A stretch of DNA of 64,000 nucleotides from Bowmanella sp. JS7-9. GTDB taxonomy: Bacteria > Pseudomonadota > Gammaproteobacteria > Enterobacterales > Alteromonadaceae. Under the pieces are notes generated by a model, which saw only the letters and a program-made list of their open reading frames with translations, did not search any database and was not told the origin of the DNA. Where the stretch lies: NCBI RefSeq assembly GCF_004329715.1, contig NZ_JXSY01000022.1, positions 1 to 64,000 on the forward strand, in the 5' to 3' direction. Both the position numbers and the translations under genes were made by a program. Positions 17,561 through 26,317 of the stretch are shown piece after piece; position 1 is the first letter of the stretch, and every line of letters starts with the position of its first letter.

Positions 17561-19156
17561 ATGTGCCATATATCTACTAAATCCCGCACGGTGTTTGCTG
17601 CGGGGGCGTTATTGTTTTCCTGGCTTTTTATCAGTGATGTCCAGGCTGAATCGGACTGGCCCATGTCTGGCGCCGATATCAACAATACCCGCCATCAAAA
17701 AAATGAAACTACCCTGGACCCAGCCAATGTCGCTAATTTGCAGGTCTTGTGGTCAACCACGTTAAACAGTGATGTCTCAGCAACCCCCGCAGTAGAAGGA
17801 AAGTTTGTTTATGTACCGGATTGGGCTGGCTATTTAACCAAGATGGATGCACAAACAGGCGCCATCATCTGGCAGCGCTCCTTTACTGAATACACTGGAT
17901 TGCCGGGCAATCTGGCTCGCGCCACGCCAGCTGTTTACAAAGAGTTGGTGATTATCGGCGATCAGGGCGGGCGAAGCTCCTTTATACCCGGTGTGTTCGG
18001 TAACGCCAATATCGTCGCGGTGAACAAACACACCGGAGATTTAGTTTGGTCAACTCAGGTCGACGCGCATCCAGCAGCGATAATTACCCAATCTGCAACC
18101 GTATATCAGGACACCGTCTATGTGGGTGTGGCGTCATTGGAAGAAGCGTTTGCAGCGTTTGTTCCCGGCTATCCTTGTTGCTCATTCCGCGGCAGTATGT
18201 TGGCCCTGGATGTTAACACCGGCGCCATTAAATGGCGCACCTATACGGCGCCAGCCGGCTTCTCCGGCAACGCAATATGGGGAAGTGCACCGAGTATCGA
18301 TAAAAACCGTAAACAGATTTACATCGCGACAGGTAACAATTACTCCGCGCCGCAGGCATTTTTGGATTGCGTTGCCGCTGCTGGCAATGATGAAACGGCG
18401 CAACGCGCCTGTGTGCCAGCAGACAATTATTTCGATACGATCCTGGCACTGAATATGGATACCGGTGCGATCAACTGGGCTAATGTCGTGATTCCTTTTG
18501 ACGTGTGGACGGTGTCCTGTTTGTTTGGCTTGCCCGATTGCCCGGACCCAGCGGGGCCCGACTTTGATTTTGGTCAGGCGCCGATGTTGATGAAAGTTAA
18601 AATTCCCGAACAGAATAAGCATATCGACCTGGTTGGGGCCGGACAGAAAAGCGGTATATTTTGGGCGCTAAACGCGGATGATGGCTCCATTCGCTGGACC
18701 ACAAGAGTCAGCCCTGGTGGTGTTGCGGGTGGTTTGCAATGGGGCTCGGCATTTGATGGTGAGCGAATTTATACCTCCAGTGCCAACGTCGAATCTCGTG
18801 CTTGGACGTTACCCGATGGTAGCCAAACTAACGCCGGAATTTGGTCAGCGCTGAATCCCGCGACGGGCGAGATTTTGTGGCAAACCGCCAATCCGGCTAA
18901 TTTCAAGGCTGGAGGGGCTGCGTCAGTGGCCAATGGCATCGTCTTCGCTTGTTCAATGGATGGGGAAGGGCATATGTATGCGATGAATGCAGCCACCGGT
19001 GCGGTGCAATGGAGCTTTGCCTCTGGAGGGACGTGCAACTCCGGGGCGGCGATTGTAGATGGCAAAGTATTTTGGGGGTCGGGTTACAAAGCGGTTGGCT
19101 TTGACCCGGCGGATACCTCTAACTGGGAGTTTAGGGCATTCGCCTTACCAGAATAA
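17561..19156 (+). CDS. Secreted PQQ-type beta-propeller dehydrogenase (PVA dehydrogenase-like)
   Basis: A 531-residue exported protein. A signal peptide with cleavage near VQA/ESD (~residue 30) is followed by W-motif repeats of the quinoprotein propeller (MDAQTGAIIWQRSF, VNKHTGDLVWSTQV, LDVNTGAIKWRTYT, LNMDTGAINWANV, LNADDGSIRWTTRV, LNPATGEILWQTAN, MNAATGAVQWSFAS). The segment YPCCSFRGSMLALD near residue 205 holds adjacent cysteines, as in the vicinal disulfide of PQQ alcohol dehydrogenases, and resembles polyvinyl-alcohol dehydrogenases. No CxxCH haem motif is present, so electrons would need a separate cytochrome. The substrate, probably an alcohol, is unproven. A BamB-like structural role is less likely given the CC motif. 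Confidence 0.8.
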   Translation: MCHISTKSRTVFAAGALLFSWLFISDVQAESDWPMSGADINNTRHQKNETTLDPANVANLQVLWSTTLNSDVSATPAVEGKFVYVPDWAGYLTKMDAQTGAIIWQRSFTEYTGLPGNLARATPAVYKELVIIGDQGGRSSFIPGVFGNANIVAVNKHTGDLVWSTQVDAHPAAIITQSATVYQDTVYVGVASLEEAFAAFVPGYPCCSFRGSMLALDVNTGAIKWRTYTAPAGFSGNAIWGSAPSIDKNRKQIYIATGNNYSAPQAFLDCVAAAGNDETAQRACVPADNYFDTILALNMDTGAINWANVVIPFDVWTVSCLFGLPDCPDPAGPDFDFGQAPMLMKVKIPEQNKHIDLVGAGQKSGIFWALNADDGSIRWTTRVSPGGVAGGLQWGSAFDGERIYTSSANVESRAWTLPDGSQTNAGIWSALNPATGEILWQTANPANFKAGGAASVANGIVFACSMDGEGHMYAMNAATGAVQWSFASGGTCNSGAAIVDGKVFWGSGYKAVGFDPADTSNWEFRAFALPE

Positions 19157-19172
19157 CGACAGGATATAAAAC

Positions 19173-19193
19173 GGCTGGACCTATGGTCCAGCC
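19173..19193. terminator. Terminator between convergent genes
   Basis: A 9-bp perfect stem (GGCTGGACC / GGTCCAGCC) with the loop TAT lies between the dehydrogenase gene and the MAPEG gene. On the minus strand it is followed by GTTTTAT, so it fits best as the MAPEG terminator, but it may serve both genes. Confidence 0.65.
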
Positions 19194-19218
19194 TGACCTT
19201 GCGGCCGTTTCTGAGGTT

Positions 19219-19599
19219 TCAGAACACTGCGTTGATGATCAACAACAGCGCACTGCTGAACAGAGTCAACAGGGTCAGTAACATGCCGGTGACGCGTAAC
19301 TTGAGTGGTTCTGGTTGCTGACTAATCCCAACGGCATGAATCGCCCGCCCCAGAAACAATGCGCTACCAAGCAGATGAATCAGCCAGGACGCGGCACCTT
19401 GTTGCTGCAACATAAACAGCAGAATCAGTGCCAGCGGCACATATTCCATAAAGTTGCCATGGGCACGCATCGCGCGCTGCAACAGACGATCGCCTCCATC
19501 ACCCAACGCTTGTTGCGCTCGACGACGGGCACCAATGGTGCGAAAGGTCAGCGCGATATAAAGCAACGTCAGTAAACCAGCGTAAAGACCTAACGGCAT
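19219..19599 (-). CDS. MAPEG family membrane protein
   Basis: A 126-residue protein with four hydrophobic segments. The family pattern of bacterial MAPEG proteins is present: RRAQQALGDGGD, then LQRAMRAHGNFMEYVPLALIL, and LFLGRAIHAVGIS. Eukaryotic members are glutathione-dependent enzymes; the bacterial ones are mostly uncharacterised, with glutathione transferase or peroxidase activity shown for a few. The gene stands alone, divergent from the ABC operon and convergent with the dehydrogenase gene. Function is by family only. Confidence 0.85.
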   Translation of the reverse strand: MPLGLYAGLLTLLYIALTFRTIGARRRAQQALGDGGDRLLQRAMRAHGNFMEYVPLALILLFMLQQQGAASWLIHLLGSALFLGRAIHAVGISQQPEPLKLRVTGMLLTLLTLFSSALLLIINAVF

Positions 19600-19821
19600 G
19601 TTGCATCCTTAATTTTTTGCGCCCATTAGGGCGGGGTAAAGTGAGCCTAGTCTGCGGAACTTGGCTGATTTGCGCAAGTGCCTGAAAAATTTCCCGAATT
19701 TTGCAACGCTCTGTGAAACAAATTGTTGCGATTAGTCAGACACAATTTACGCCTAACTGAATTGTTGTTACGTATGAAGCCCAGTATCGTACCCATCAAG
19801 ATTGCGAGAAGAAGCAAACGA

Positions 19822-20526
19822 ATGCTGGAACTAAAAAATATATGTAAAAGTTTTGCCAACGGTGAAGAGACCGTGCATGCCCTGCGAGACGTGTCCATGC
19901 GCGTGAAAGACAATGAATTCGTGGCGTTTATGGGAAGCTCAGGTTCGGGTAAATCGACCCTGATGAATATATTGGGTTGTCTGGACTCTCCCAACGCCGG
20001 GCAGTACCTGTTAAATGGTCAGGATGTAGCGGCACTGGATGATGACACCTTGTCTGCCATCCGTAACAAACACATCGGCTTTATTTTCCAGACCTTCCAC
20101 CTGTTGCCCAAGCTTGATGCCATTGCCAACGTGAAACTGCCACTGCGCTACGCCGATGTGACGGATGAAGAGGCAACCGAGCGTGCGATTGAATTACTGC
20201 AAAAAGTGGGACTCGGGCATCGCATGCATCACCGCCCGTTTGAAATGTCCGGTGGTCAGCGCCAGCGGGTCGCGATTGCCCGCGCGTTGATAAATCGCCC
20301 TAGTGTGATTCTGGCCGATGAACCAACCGGTAACCTGGATACCAAAACATCGGTGGAAATTATGGCGTTACTCAATGAGTTGCATCGTCAGGGACAGACC
20401 ATAGTGATGGTGACCCATGAAGATGATATCGCGGAACATGCCGGGCGTATTGTGCTCATGCGTGATGGTCAGATCCTCGATAACGATTACAAATTACCTG
20501 CGGGGGTGCGACATGGCGCTGCGTAA
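19822..20526 (+). CDS. ABC transporter ATPase, MacB/LolD type
   Basis: A 234-residue ATP-binding subunit. Walker A is [15 protein letters not shown], the Q-loop lies in [10 protein letters not shown], the signature is [15 protein letters not shown], Walker [12 protein letters not shown] and the H-loop VTHEDD. These forms match the MacB/LolD/FtsE class, which drives mechanotransmission exporters. I chose the ATG at 19822 ([11 protein letters not shown]), where the family starts; the frame is open 33 codons upstream but that part has no similarity to the domain. It is the first gene of a five-gene operon in which each following gene overlaps the previous one, so subunits are probably made in step. 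Confidence 0.9.
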   Translation: MLELKNICKSFANGEETVHALRDVSMRVKDNEFVAFMGSSGSGKSTLMNILGCLDSPNAGQYLLNGQDVAALDDDTLSAIRNKHIGFIFQTFHLLPKLDAIANVKLPLRYADVTDEEATERAIELLQKVGLGHRMHHRPFEMSGGQRQRVAIARALINRPSVILADEPTGNLDTKTSVEIMALLNELHRQGQTIVMVTHEDDIAEHAGRIVLMRDGQILDNDYKLPAGVRHGAA

Positions 20527-21484
20527 ATGGTTATGTCTGCTAAGTATGCTGTCCGCCCCTGTGATTGCTGCACAGCCGTTGCTGTTAACCGGCGAAGTGA
20601 GCTCGCCTGAGAGTCAGGTGGTGGTGGCACCTAAAACCGATCGCTGGCAGGTCATGATTCAGTGGATGCCTGACGAAGGTCAGGTGGTTGAAAAAGGCGA
20701 ACTGGTGACGGTGTTCGACTCCGGCGGTATTCAAACCAAGCTGGAACAAAACCAGCAGGAACTGGAAATGCAGTTGCTTGAGCTGAAAAAGATCGAAATG
20801 GATCTGAATCAGGCCGTGGTCGAGGCACAGGGCAAGCTTGAACTGGCAAAAATCTCGGTTAACAAAGCCAGAATTGAAGCCAGCGTAGAAGATGGTGATG
20901 TCAGTGCGTTTGATAAGGGTAAATACCAAATCGCTTACGAAAAAGCGCTGATGGAGCAGTTAAAGGCAGAAGAAGCGCTCAAGCTGGCCGAGCAGGCCCG
21001 CTTAGTGGGCATACAGAAGCAAAAAATCAATATTCTGCAAACCGAAGAAGACATTGCTTACCAAAGTTCGCAGCTGGAAAAAATGAGCGTAAAAGCACTG
21101 GTGACAGGGCCTGTGTCCTATATGCCGCATCCCTGGGACGGCAATAATAAGATCACCGCAGGCACCAATGTGCAGGCTGCATGGAGCGTGTTAACCGTAC
21201 AGGCGCAATCTGGCTATCAGGTTACCGCTTGGATCCACGAAATTGATGCCGCACGAATCGATCTGGCCGGGATGGATATTCAGTTGTCGCTGGATGCGTA
21301 TCCGGGCAAAACCTATCCGGGCACACTGATGAACGCCAGCAAGCAGGCGGAAGCGCGAGCACAGTGGAGCGATAGTGCCTATTACAAGTTACTGATTGGT
21401 TTTGAACAATTGCCTGAGGTGATGCTATCGCCGGGGATGAGCGTGCGGGTGATGTTGACCCCTAAAAGAAGAGCATCATCATGA
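20513..21484 (+). CDS. Periplasmic adaptor 1 (HlyD-like), non-lipidated
   Basis: A 323-residue exported protein from the ATG at 20513, overlapping the ATPase gene by 14 bp. The signal peptide ([22 protein letters not shown]) has no lipobox. It carries half of a barrel-sandwich motif (WMPDEGQVVEKGELVTVFDSGG), a long charged coiled-coil (~residues 70-200, KLEQNQQELEMQLLELKKIE and onward), the return strand and a beta-barrel (VTAWIHEIDAARIDLAGMDI), and stops at GMSVRVMLTPKRR. It thus ends before any membrane-proximal domain. Probably part of a periplasmic conduit with the next two adaptors; partner and substrate are unknown. Confidence 0.8.
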   Translation: MALRKWLCLLSMLSAPVIAAQPLLLTGEVSSPESQVVVAPKTDRWQVMIQWMPDEGQVVEKGELVTVFDSGGIQTKLEQNQQELEMQLLELKKIEMDLNQAVVEAQGKLELAKISVNKARIEASVEDGDVSAFDKGKYQIAYEKALMEQLKAEEALKLAEQARLVGIQKQKINILQTEEDIAYQSSQLEKMSVKALVTGPVSYMPHPWDGNNKITAGTNVQAAWSVLTVQAQSGYQVTAWIHEIDAARIDLAGMDIQLSLDAYPGKTYPGTLMNASKQAEARAQWSDSAYYKLLIGFEQLPEVMLSPGMSVRVMLTPKRRASS

Positions 21485-22470
21485 AAAAACACATGATTAA
21501 TCTGGCGGCGTTGGCCGTCATCGGCGTGTTAACCGGTTGTGGTGAGTCAGCGCAAACAGTGACGCAGAATCAGGCACCGGCGGTGAGCGCCCCGGCCGAA
21601 CTGGTGTCACTCAAATCCGCCACGCTAGGCCCGCCGAACGTGCGTCGCATGTGGCAGTTTAAAATCGCCAAACTGGCACCGGAAAATACGCAGGTAAAAG
21701 CCGGTGACGTGGTGCTGGTGTTTGATGGACAGAATCTGAAAACCGATTTGATTGGCCGCATCAGTGATCTGGACGCGCAGAAAAAGCGTGCGGAAAGTGA
21801 ACAACTGGATGATGAAGCCAAGGAACAAGATTTGGTTCTGGCGTTGGCGGAAGCGGAAATGAACTTCGAAAAAGCCAAGCGCAAAGCGGAGATTGTTGAT
21901 GCTTCGCGTTCACGCATCGAGCGCGATAAACAACAGGCCGACTTTGAGTATGCCAACGCGGCACTGGCGCAGGCCAAGCAGCGCCTGGCCCATCATCGCG
22001 AAGCAATGGTGATCAATCGCCAGGTGGCACAGGGCAAAGTGGCAACGCTGCAGGGCAAAGTCGATGAGATTAAAGGCGATATAGCCAAGTTAACCGTCAG
22101 AGCACCGAAAGACGGCCTGGTCATTTACAAAACCGGTGGTGAAGGTGAAAAGCCAGCTGAGGGCGAAACCGTATTTCTGGGACGTAGCCTGATTGAACTG
22201 CCGTCATTAGATGAAGTGGCCCTGAAAGCCGAGTTTTCAGAGCCGGATACTTCGCGTCTGCAACCCGGCCAAACGGTGCGGGTAGTGTTCGAAGCCTATC
22301 CGGAAATGGCGTATTTAGGGCGTATTACCCACCTTGGTCAGGCCTATTACCCTAAATCCAGTAGCAGTAGCAAAATCATCTTTGATGCACTGATTGAGCT
22401 GGGCGAGCAACGCCCGGAGGTCATGCGTCCTGGCATGAAAGCCAAAGTGGAACTGAGTAACGAATCATGA
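21481..22470 (+). CDS. Periplasmic adaptor 2 (HlyD-like) lipoprotein
   Basis: A 329-residue predicted lipoprotein; the signal peptide ends in the lipobox GVLTGC (Cys20). It has a half barrel-sandwich (LAPENTQVKAGDVVLVFDGQNL), a coiled-coil hairpin (~85-200, rich in Glu/Lys/Ala), the return half (LTVRAPKDGLVIYKTGGEGEKPAEGETVF), and a beta-barrel ending with MRPGMKAKVELSNES. Like adaptor 1 it stops before a membrane-proximal domain. It is coupled to adaptor 1 by the ATGA overlap at 21481-21484 and to adaptor 3 by another. The protein differs clearly in sequence from both neighbours, so a recent tandem duplication is unlikely. Confidence 0.83.
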   Translation: MKKHMINLAALAVIGVLTGCGESAQTVTQNQAPAVSAPAELVSLKSATLGPPNVRRMWQFKIAKLAPENTQVKAGDVVLVFDGQNLKTDLIGRISDLDAQKKRAESEQLDDEAKEQDLVLALAEAEMNFEKAKRKAEIVDASRSRIERDKQQADFEYANAALAQAKQRLAHHREAMVINRQVAQGKVATLQGKVDEIKGDIAKLTVRAPKDGLVIYKTGGEGEKPAEGETVFLGRSLIELPSLDEVALKAEFSEPDTSRLQPGQTVRVVFEAYPEMAYLGRITHLGQAYYPKSSSSSKIIFDALIELGEQRPEVMRPGMKAKVELSNES

Positions 22471-23648
22471 AGTATCTGACCCTTGGACTAGCCATTTTGG
22501 CATTGACCGCATGCTCCGATGTACCGGAGCAGACGGTGCCTGTATATCAGGTAACGGCGCGTGAATTCGCCATTAGCGTGCCGGCGTTTGGTGAGTTGGA
22601 AGCGGCCGAGGCACAGAAAATTCTGGTGCCCGGGCGAACCCCGATGATGATTGAATGGCTGGCAGAAGAGAACACATCGGTGAAAAAAGGCGACGTGGTC
22701 GCCCGTTTTGATGCGGAACAATTGCTGCTCGATAGTCGCCGTGAAGAATTAGCCATGTTGCTGCTGGACAAGGATATGCGCAACAAACAGGCTGAGCGGG
22801 AAAAGCAGGAGAGTGAACTGGACTCCGAAGAGGCCTATGTGGCCAAGGAGTTTGCCTTCGTTGATCGCTTTGCCATCGACGATTTACGCCTGTATTCCAA
22901 GCTGGAAATCATCGATACCTTGTCGAATCGTGATTATCTGGGTGCCAAAGATGAATACATCGACTGGAAACAGGAGAGTATCGAACAACAAAGCCAGAGT
23001 TCACTGGATGTGCTGAATATCCAGAAACAGGGCCATGCGGCCAAGTTTCAGCAACACCAGCAGGCGCTGTCTCAGCTGGAAGTCTATGCCCCTTACGACG
23101 GTATTCTGCAATATGAAAAAAACTGGCGTGGCGAGCGTCCTGCGGTAGGCCAGACGGTTTTCCCGGGTTCGGCGGTGGCAAAAATCCCGAATCTGGACAA
23201 GATGCAGGCGCGGGTCTTTGTGCTGGACAAAGATGCGATTGGGTTGGAAAAAGGCCAGCCTGTGGACATCCGCGTTCAGGCCTATCCAGACAAACATTTC
23301 GCCGGGACGGTGAGTTCGGTGTCCGGATTTAGCCGCACCATCAAACGGGGTAACCCGATCAAATATTTCGAGGTTGTGGTAGCCATCGACAGTCAGGATC
23401 CCTTGTTGCAGGCGGGGCTCAAAGTCAATGCCACTATCAACGCCAAACCTGCCGGTGAGAGCCGGGTTATCCCGTTGCAGGCGCTGTTTAACCAGCGTGG
23501 TGAAAACTTCGTGTATGTGCGCGATGGCAGCGAATTTGTGCGCCAGACGGTCAGCACAGGCAATAAGAACTTATATTTTGTAGAGATTACCGCCGGACTT
23601 GATGCTGGTGATGAAATCGCCCTGAGTGTCCCGGAGAACAACCAATGA
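22467..23648 (+). CDS. Periplasmic adaptor 3 (HlyD/MacA-like) lipoprotein
   Basis: A 393-residue predicted lipoprotein with lipobox LALTAC (Cys16). It holds a half barrel-sandwich (WLAEENTSVKKGDVVARFDAEQL), a helical hairpin (~85-200), the return half (LEVYAPYDGILQYEKNWRGERPAVGQTVFPG), a beta-barrel, and, unlike adaptors 1 and 2, a C-terminal membrane-proximal domain (VIPLQALFNQRGENFVYVRDGSEFVRQTVSTG to the end). That makes it the likeliest one to touch the permease directly, in the MacA role. It overlaps the permease gene by ATGA at 23645-23648. Confidence 0.85.
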   Translation: MKYLTLGLAILALTACSDVPEQTVPVYQVTAREFAISVPAFGELEAAEAQKILVPGRTPMMIEWLAEENTSVKKGDVVARFDAEQLLLDSRREELAMLLLDKDMRNKQAEREKQESELDSEEAYVAKEFAFVDRFAIDDLRLYSKLEIIDTLSNRDYLGAKDEYIDWKQESIEQQSQSSLDVLNIQKQGHAAKFQQHQQALSQLEVYAPYDGILQYEKNWRGERPAVGQTVFPGSAVAKIPNLDKMQARVFVLDKDAIGLEKGQPVDIRVQAYPDKHFAGTVSSVSGFSRTIKRGNPIKYFEVVVAIDSQDPLLQAGLKVNATINAKPAGESRVIPLQALFNQRGENFVYVRDGSEFVRQTVSTGNKNLYFVEITAGLDAGDEIALSVPENNQ

Positions 23649-24883
23649 CGCAGTTTAGACCGTTAATTCTGGAAGCTTTGCAAGAGCTGGCTTCCCACAA
23701 GTTACGCACGCTGTTGACCTTGTTAGGGATGATTTTTGGCGTGGGCGCGGTGATTGCCATGCTGAATATCGGCGAAGGCGCCGAGCGTGAAGCCCTGAAA
23801 CTGATTGACTCCATGGGGCTGCGCAATCTGATTGTGGAAGGCAAGAAGTTTGATGATGCGGAACTCAAAGAGATCCGTCAGGAATCGTTGGGACTTACGC
23901 TGGCTGACGTCAATGCCGCGGCGCAAACGTTACCCTTTGTGGTGGACCATAGCGCCGAACGTCAGATTAAAACCCAATCGGTATACAGTGACTTCGCCAG
24001 CGCGGATGTGGATGTGGTGGGTGTGACCGCCAGCCACTTTGCCCTGTCGAATATGCGCCCTCAGGCAGGACGATTGCTCAGCGAGCAGGATAATGCGGAG
24101 CTGGCGCAGGTTGCCGTATTGGGTGCCAGCGCCGCGCGCCAGTTGTTTCCCGGGCAGGATGCGGTGGGTGAATTTGTCAAAATTAACCATTTGTGGGCAC
24201 AGGTGGTGGGGGTGCTGGACGAGCCTTATTTGGGCAAAGATGAATTTCAGGGGGTCAAAATCGGTGGTGATGCCACGCGCATATTTGTGCCTTTGGCCAC
24301 CAGTCTGAAAAAGCTTAACGGACCGGAACTGGCCAGTGAGCTGGACGTGATTAAACTGAAAATCGCCGACGATACTGATCCTATGGTGGCGGCCAAAGCC
24401 GTGGCACAGCTGTTTAAATTGCGCCATGGCGAAGCGGAAGATTATCAGATGGTGATCCCCGCCGCATTGCTGGCTCAGCAGAAGCAAACCCAGCAGATAT
24501 TTAACATCGTAATGGCCTGCGTGGCAGGGATTTCGTTGTTGGTTGGCGGCATTGGTATTATGAATATCATGTTGGCTAACGTGCTGGAACGCACCAAAGA
24601 AATCGGTTTATTGCGTGCAGTCGGCGCGACCCGACAAAATATCAAGATGCAGTTTATCGCCGAGAGTTTCACCATTTCGGTACTGGGTGGTTTGCTGGGG
24701 GTGTTTTTTGGATTGGTGCTATCTGAGATTATTGGTTTCTATTCAGGCTGGGCGGTAAGCTGGTCAATGCTGGCGATTTTCCTGTCACTGGGAATTTGTT
24801 TGGCGGTGGGCGTTGGATTCGGTGTATTCCCGGCCATTAAAGCTTCGCAGCTAAGTCCGATTGAGGCACTGCACAGCGATTGA
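23645..24883 (+). CDS. MacB-like ABC transporter permease
   Basis: A 412-residue permease lacking its own ATPase domain. Order: N-terminal helix (LRTLLTLLGMIFGVGAVIAMLNIGEGA), a MacB-type periplasmic core domain (~50-280), then the FtsX domain with three helices (IVMACVAGISLLVGGIGIMNIML, with the ERTKEIGLLRAVGATRQNIKMQFIAES coupling region, and two more). It ends KASQLSPIEALHSD, typical of the family. With the ATPase and the adaptors it should form a mechanotransmission exporter acting on periplasmic substrates such as lipids, peptides or drugs. No outer membrane channel gene is in the operon. The flavoprotein gene begins 47 bp later. Confidence 0.9.
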   Translation: MTQFRPLILEALQELASHKLRTLLTLLGMIFGVGAVIAMLNIGEGAEREALKLIDSMGLRNLIVEGKKFDDAELKEIRQESLGLTLADVNAAAQTLPFVVDHSAERQIKTQSVYSDFASADVDVVGVTASHFALSNMRPQAGRLLSEQDNAELAQVAVLGASAARQLFPGQDAVGEFVKINHLWAQVVGVLDEPYLGKDEFQGVKIGGDATRIFVPLATSLKKLNGPELASELDVIKLKIADDTDPMVAAKAVAQLFKLRHGEAEDYQMVIPAALLAQQKQTQQIFNIVMACVAGISLLVGGIGIMNIMLANVLERTKEIGLLRAVGATRQNIKMQFIAESFTISVLGGLLGVFFGLVLSEIIGFYSGWAVSWSMLAIFLSLGICLAVGVGFGVFPAIKASQLSPIEALHSD

Positions 24884-24930
24884 TCCTGGCAGGTGCCCCT
24901 GCACGTAATCCTGCCAAACAGGAGAATGTG

Positions 24931-25890
24931 ATGAAGGTAGCAATTGTCGGCGCCGGTCTGGCCGGTGCCTATCTGGCCAACCAATTGGTTGTGCAAGGTC
25001 ACGACGTGGTGGTGTTTGAAAAGTCCCGCGGTATTGGCGGGCGGATGAATACCAAAATGCTGGACTTTGCCGCCGCCGATCTGGGTGCGCAATATTTCAC
25101 TTTGCGTGACCAACGCTTTGAGGCGCTCAAACAGCAATGGCTGCAGCAGGACGTGATTGCGCCCTGGATATTTACTCCCTACACCTATAAAAACCAGCAA
25201 CTTGCTCCTTCACCCGATAACGAAACCCGCTATGTGGGCATGCCTGGCATGCGCGCGCCCGCGCAAACCCTGTTAGACGGCATTGTGGTGCACTACACCA
25301 CCTGTGTTGTCGGGTTGCAACGGCAGGGCCGCGGCTGGCAATTAGAGGATCATCTGAGCCAATGGCACGCTGGCTTCGACCGTGTGGTTTGTGCCATCCC
25401 CGCAGATCAGGCCAAAGCGTTATTAGCCAACACGTCAATTGGCACGCGTATTCCCACCGATTTGCATCTGCCCTGTTGGGCGGTGGCTTTACACAGCAGC
25501 GATGAGGTCGACCCAGCGCTATGTGGTATTTTTTCTGATGATGAATTTAGCTGGGTCAGCCGCAATGGTACTAAGCCGGGCCGGGACACTGACTGTTGGA
25601 TTTTGCATGCCAGTGCCGATTATTCCGCCAGTAAAGGACGTGATGCTGCAGCACAGGTTGCCGGGGATGCTAAAGCCTGGCTGCGGCGGGTTGTCGGTGT
25701 GAAGCAGATTGACGACCAATACACGCATTTCTGGCGCTTCGCCAGACAAAATCCAGCGGTGGCGGCGCTGGGGTTAATCCAGCACACAGCGGAGGGAATA
25801 GCTGCTATCGGTGACTGGTGCGAAGGTGGCCGGGTTGAAGGTGCGTTGTTATCGGCGCACAATCTGTTACACAGTGAGTTTTTTAGTTAG
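24931..25890 (+). CDS. Renalase-like FAD-dependent oxidoreductase
   Basis: A 319-residue flavoprotein. The start ATG at 24931 has AGGAG at 24920-24924 and opens directly with the Rossmann FAD motif (MKVAIVGAGLAGAYLANQL, VVFEKSRGIGGRMNTK). The DLGAQYFTLRD stretch and the C-terminal AIGDWCEGGRVEGALLSAHNLL match the bacterial renalase/amine-oxidase-like family. Bacterial renalases oxidise isomers of beta-NAD(P)H, but identity in substrate cannot be shown here. It lies close behind the ABC operon on the same strand and may share its transcript. A DUF3081-like gene follows after 23 bp. Confidence 0.83.
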   Translation: MKVAIVGAGLAGAYLANQLVVQGHDVVVFEKSRGIGGRMNTKMLDFAAADLGAQYFTLRDQRFEALKQQWLQQDVIAPWIFTPYTYKNQQLAPSPDNETRYVGMPGMRAPAQTLLDGIVVHYTTCVVGLQRQGRGWQLEDHLSQWHAGFDRVVCAIPADQAKALLANTSIGTRIPTDLHLPCWAVALHSSDEVDPALCGIFSDDEFSWVSRNGTKPGRDTDCWILHASADYSASKGRDAAAQVAGDAKAWLRRVVGVKQIDDQYTHFWRFARQNPAVAALGLIQHTAEGIAAIGDWCEGGRVEGALLSAHNLLHSEFFS

Positions 25891-25913
25891 TGCGTGGATA
25901 ACAGGGGACGGGG

Positions 25914-26171
25914 ATGAAAAACGAAATCGATATTTTGCAGGTGATGCGGGTATTCGAAAAAATTCGCAGTCAGGGCGAGGCGAAGGATGACGGGCATTAT
26001 CTGGATGGCGTTACCGCACGCAGTGATTTTGATGGTTATACCCTGTACTTATCCGACGCGCAGAGCACCCTCACGGTGTTTTTCCATAACAAATATCACT
26101 TTGATTATCCCTCTGAACAGGCGCTCGAAGACTTTACCAAACGTCTGCACGCGATTGATAAAAATCACTGA
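25914..26171 (+). CDS. Small protein, DUF3081-like
   Basis: An 85-residue acidic, soluble protein. The stretches VMRVFEKIRSQGEAKDDGHY, ARSDFDGYTLYLSD and VFFHNKYHFDY resemble small gammaproteobacterial proteins grouped as DUF3081, as I recall the family; function is unknown. The ATG has a GGGGA-type site just upstream (GGGGACGGGG). It follows the flavoprotein gene by 23 bp on the same strand and is probably co-transcribed with it. Confidence 0.65.
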   Translation: MKNEIDILQVMRVFEKIRSQGEAKDDGHYLDGVTARSDFDGYTLYLSDAQSTLTVFFHNKYHFDYPSEQALEDFTKRLHAIDKNH

Positions 26172-26250
26172 CGCAATAATCCTCGGTTAACCGCAGTTTT
26201 CGCTGGCAGTACAGATACTTAGTGCATAGAATCTAAGCAGAGGGGCGCAT

Positions 26251-26268
26251 TCGTCACAAAACTGCAAC
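26251..26268 (+). promoter_or_regulatory. Possible degenerate Pho box upstream of ppk
   Basis: TCGTCAC-AAAA-CTGCAAC has the 7-4-7 layout of a PhoB site (consensus CTGTCAT repeats), with 4 and 5 of 7 matches by eye, 49 bp before the ppk ATG. The match is weak; it is listed because ppk is under PhoB in some related bacteria. Confidence 0.25.
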
Positions 26269-26317
26269 AGTTGTCTGCGACGATCACGGCGCCTGCCGTA
26301 ACACAAAAATAACGACG

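Noticed and set aside
17358-17765. 135-codon open frame crossing the gap before the dehydrogenase gene
   Set aside because: It overlaps the dehydrogenase gene by about 200 bp in another frame and lacks a ribosome binding site.
18182-18622. 146-codon open frame on the minus strand
   Set aside because: It is antisense to the PQQ-type dehydrogenase, whose repeats fully explain the region.
22467-23648. Adaptors 1-3 as products of a recent tandem duplication
   Set aside because: Their lengths, signal types, coiled coils and C-termini differ, and no stretch of near-identity is visible.
23930-24487. 185-codon open frame on the minus strand
   Set aside because: It is antisense to the MacB-like permease and has no start signal or similarity.
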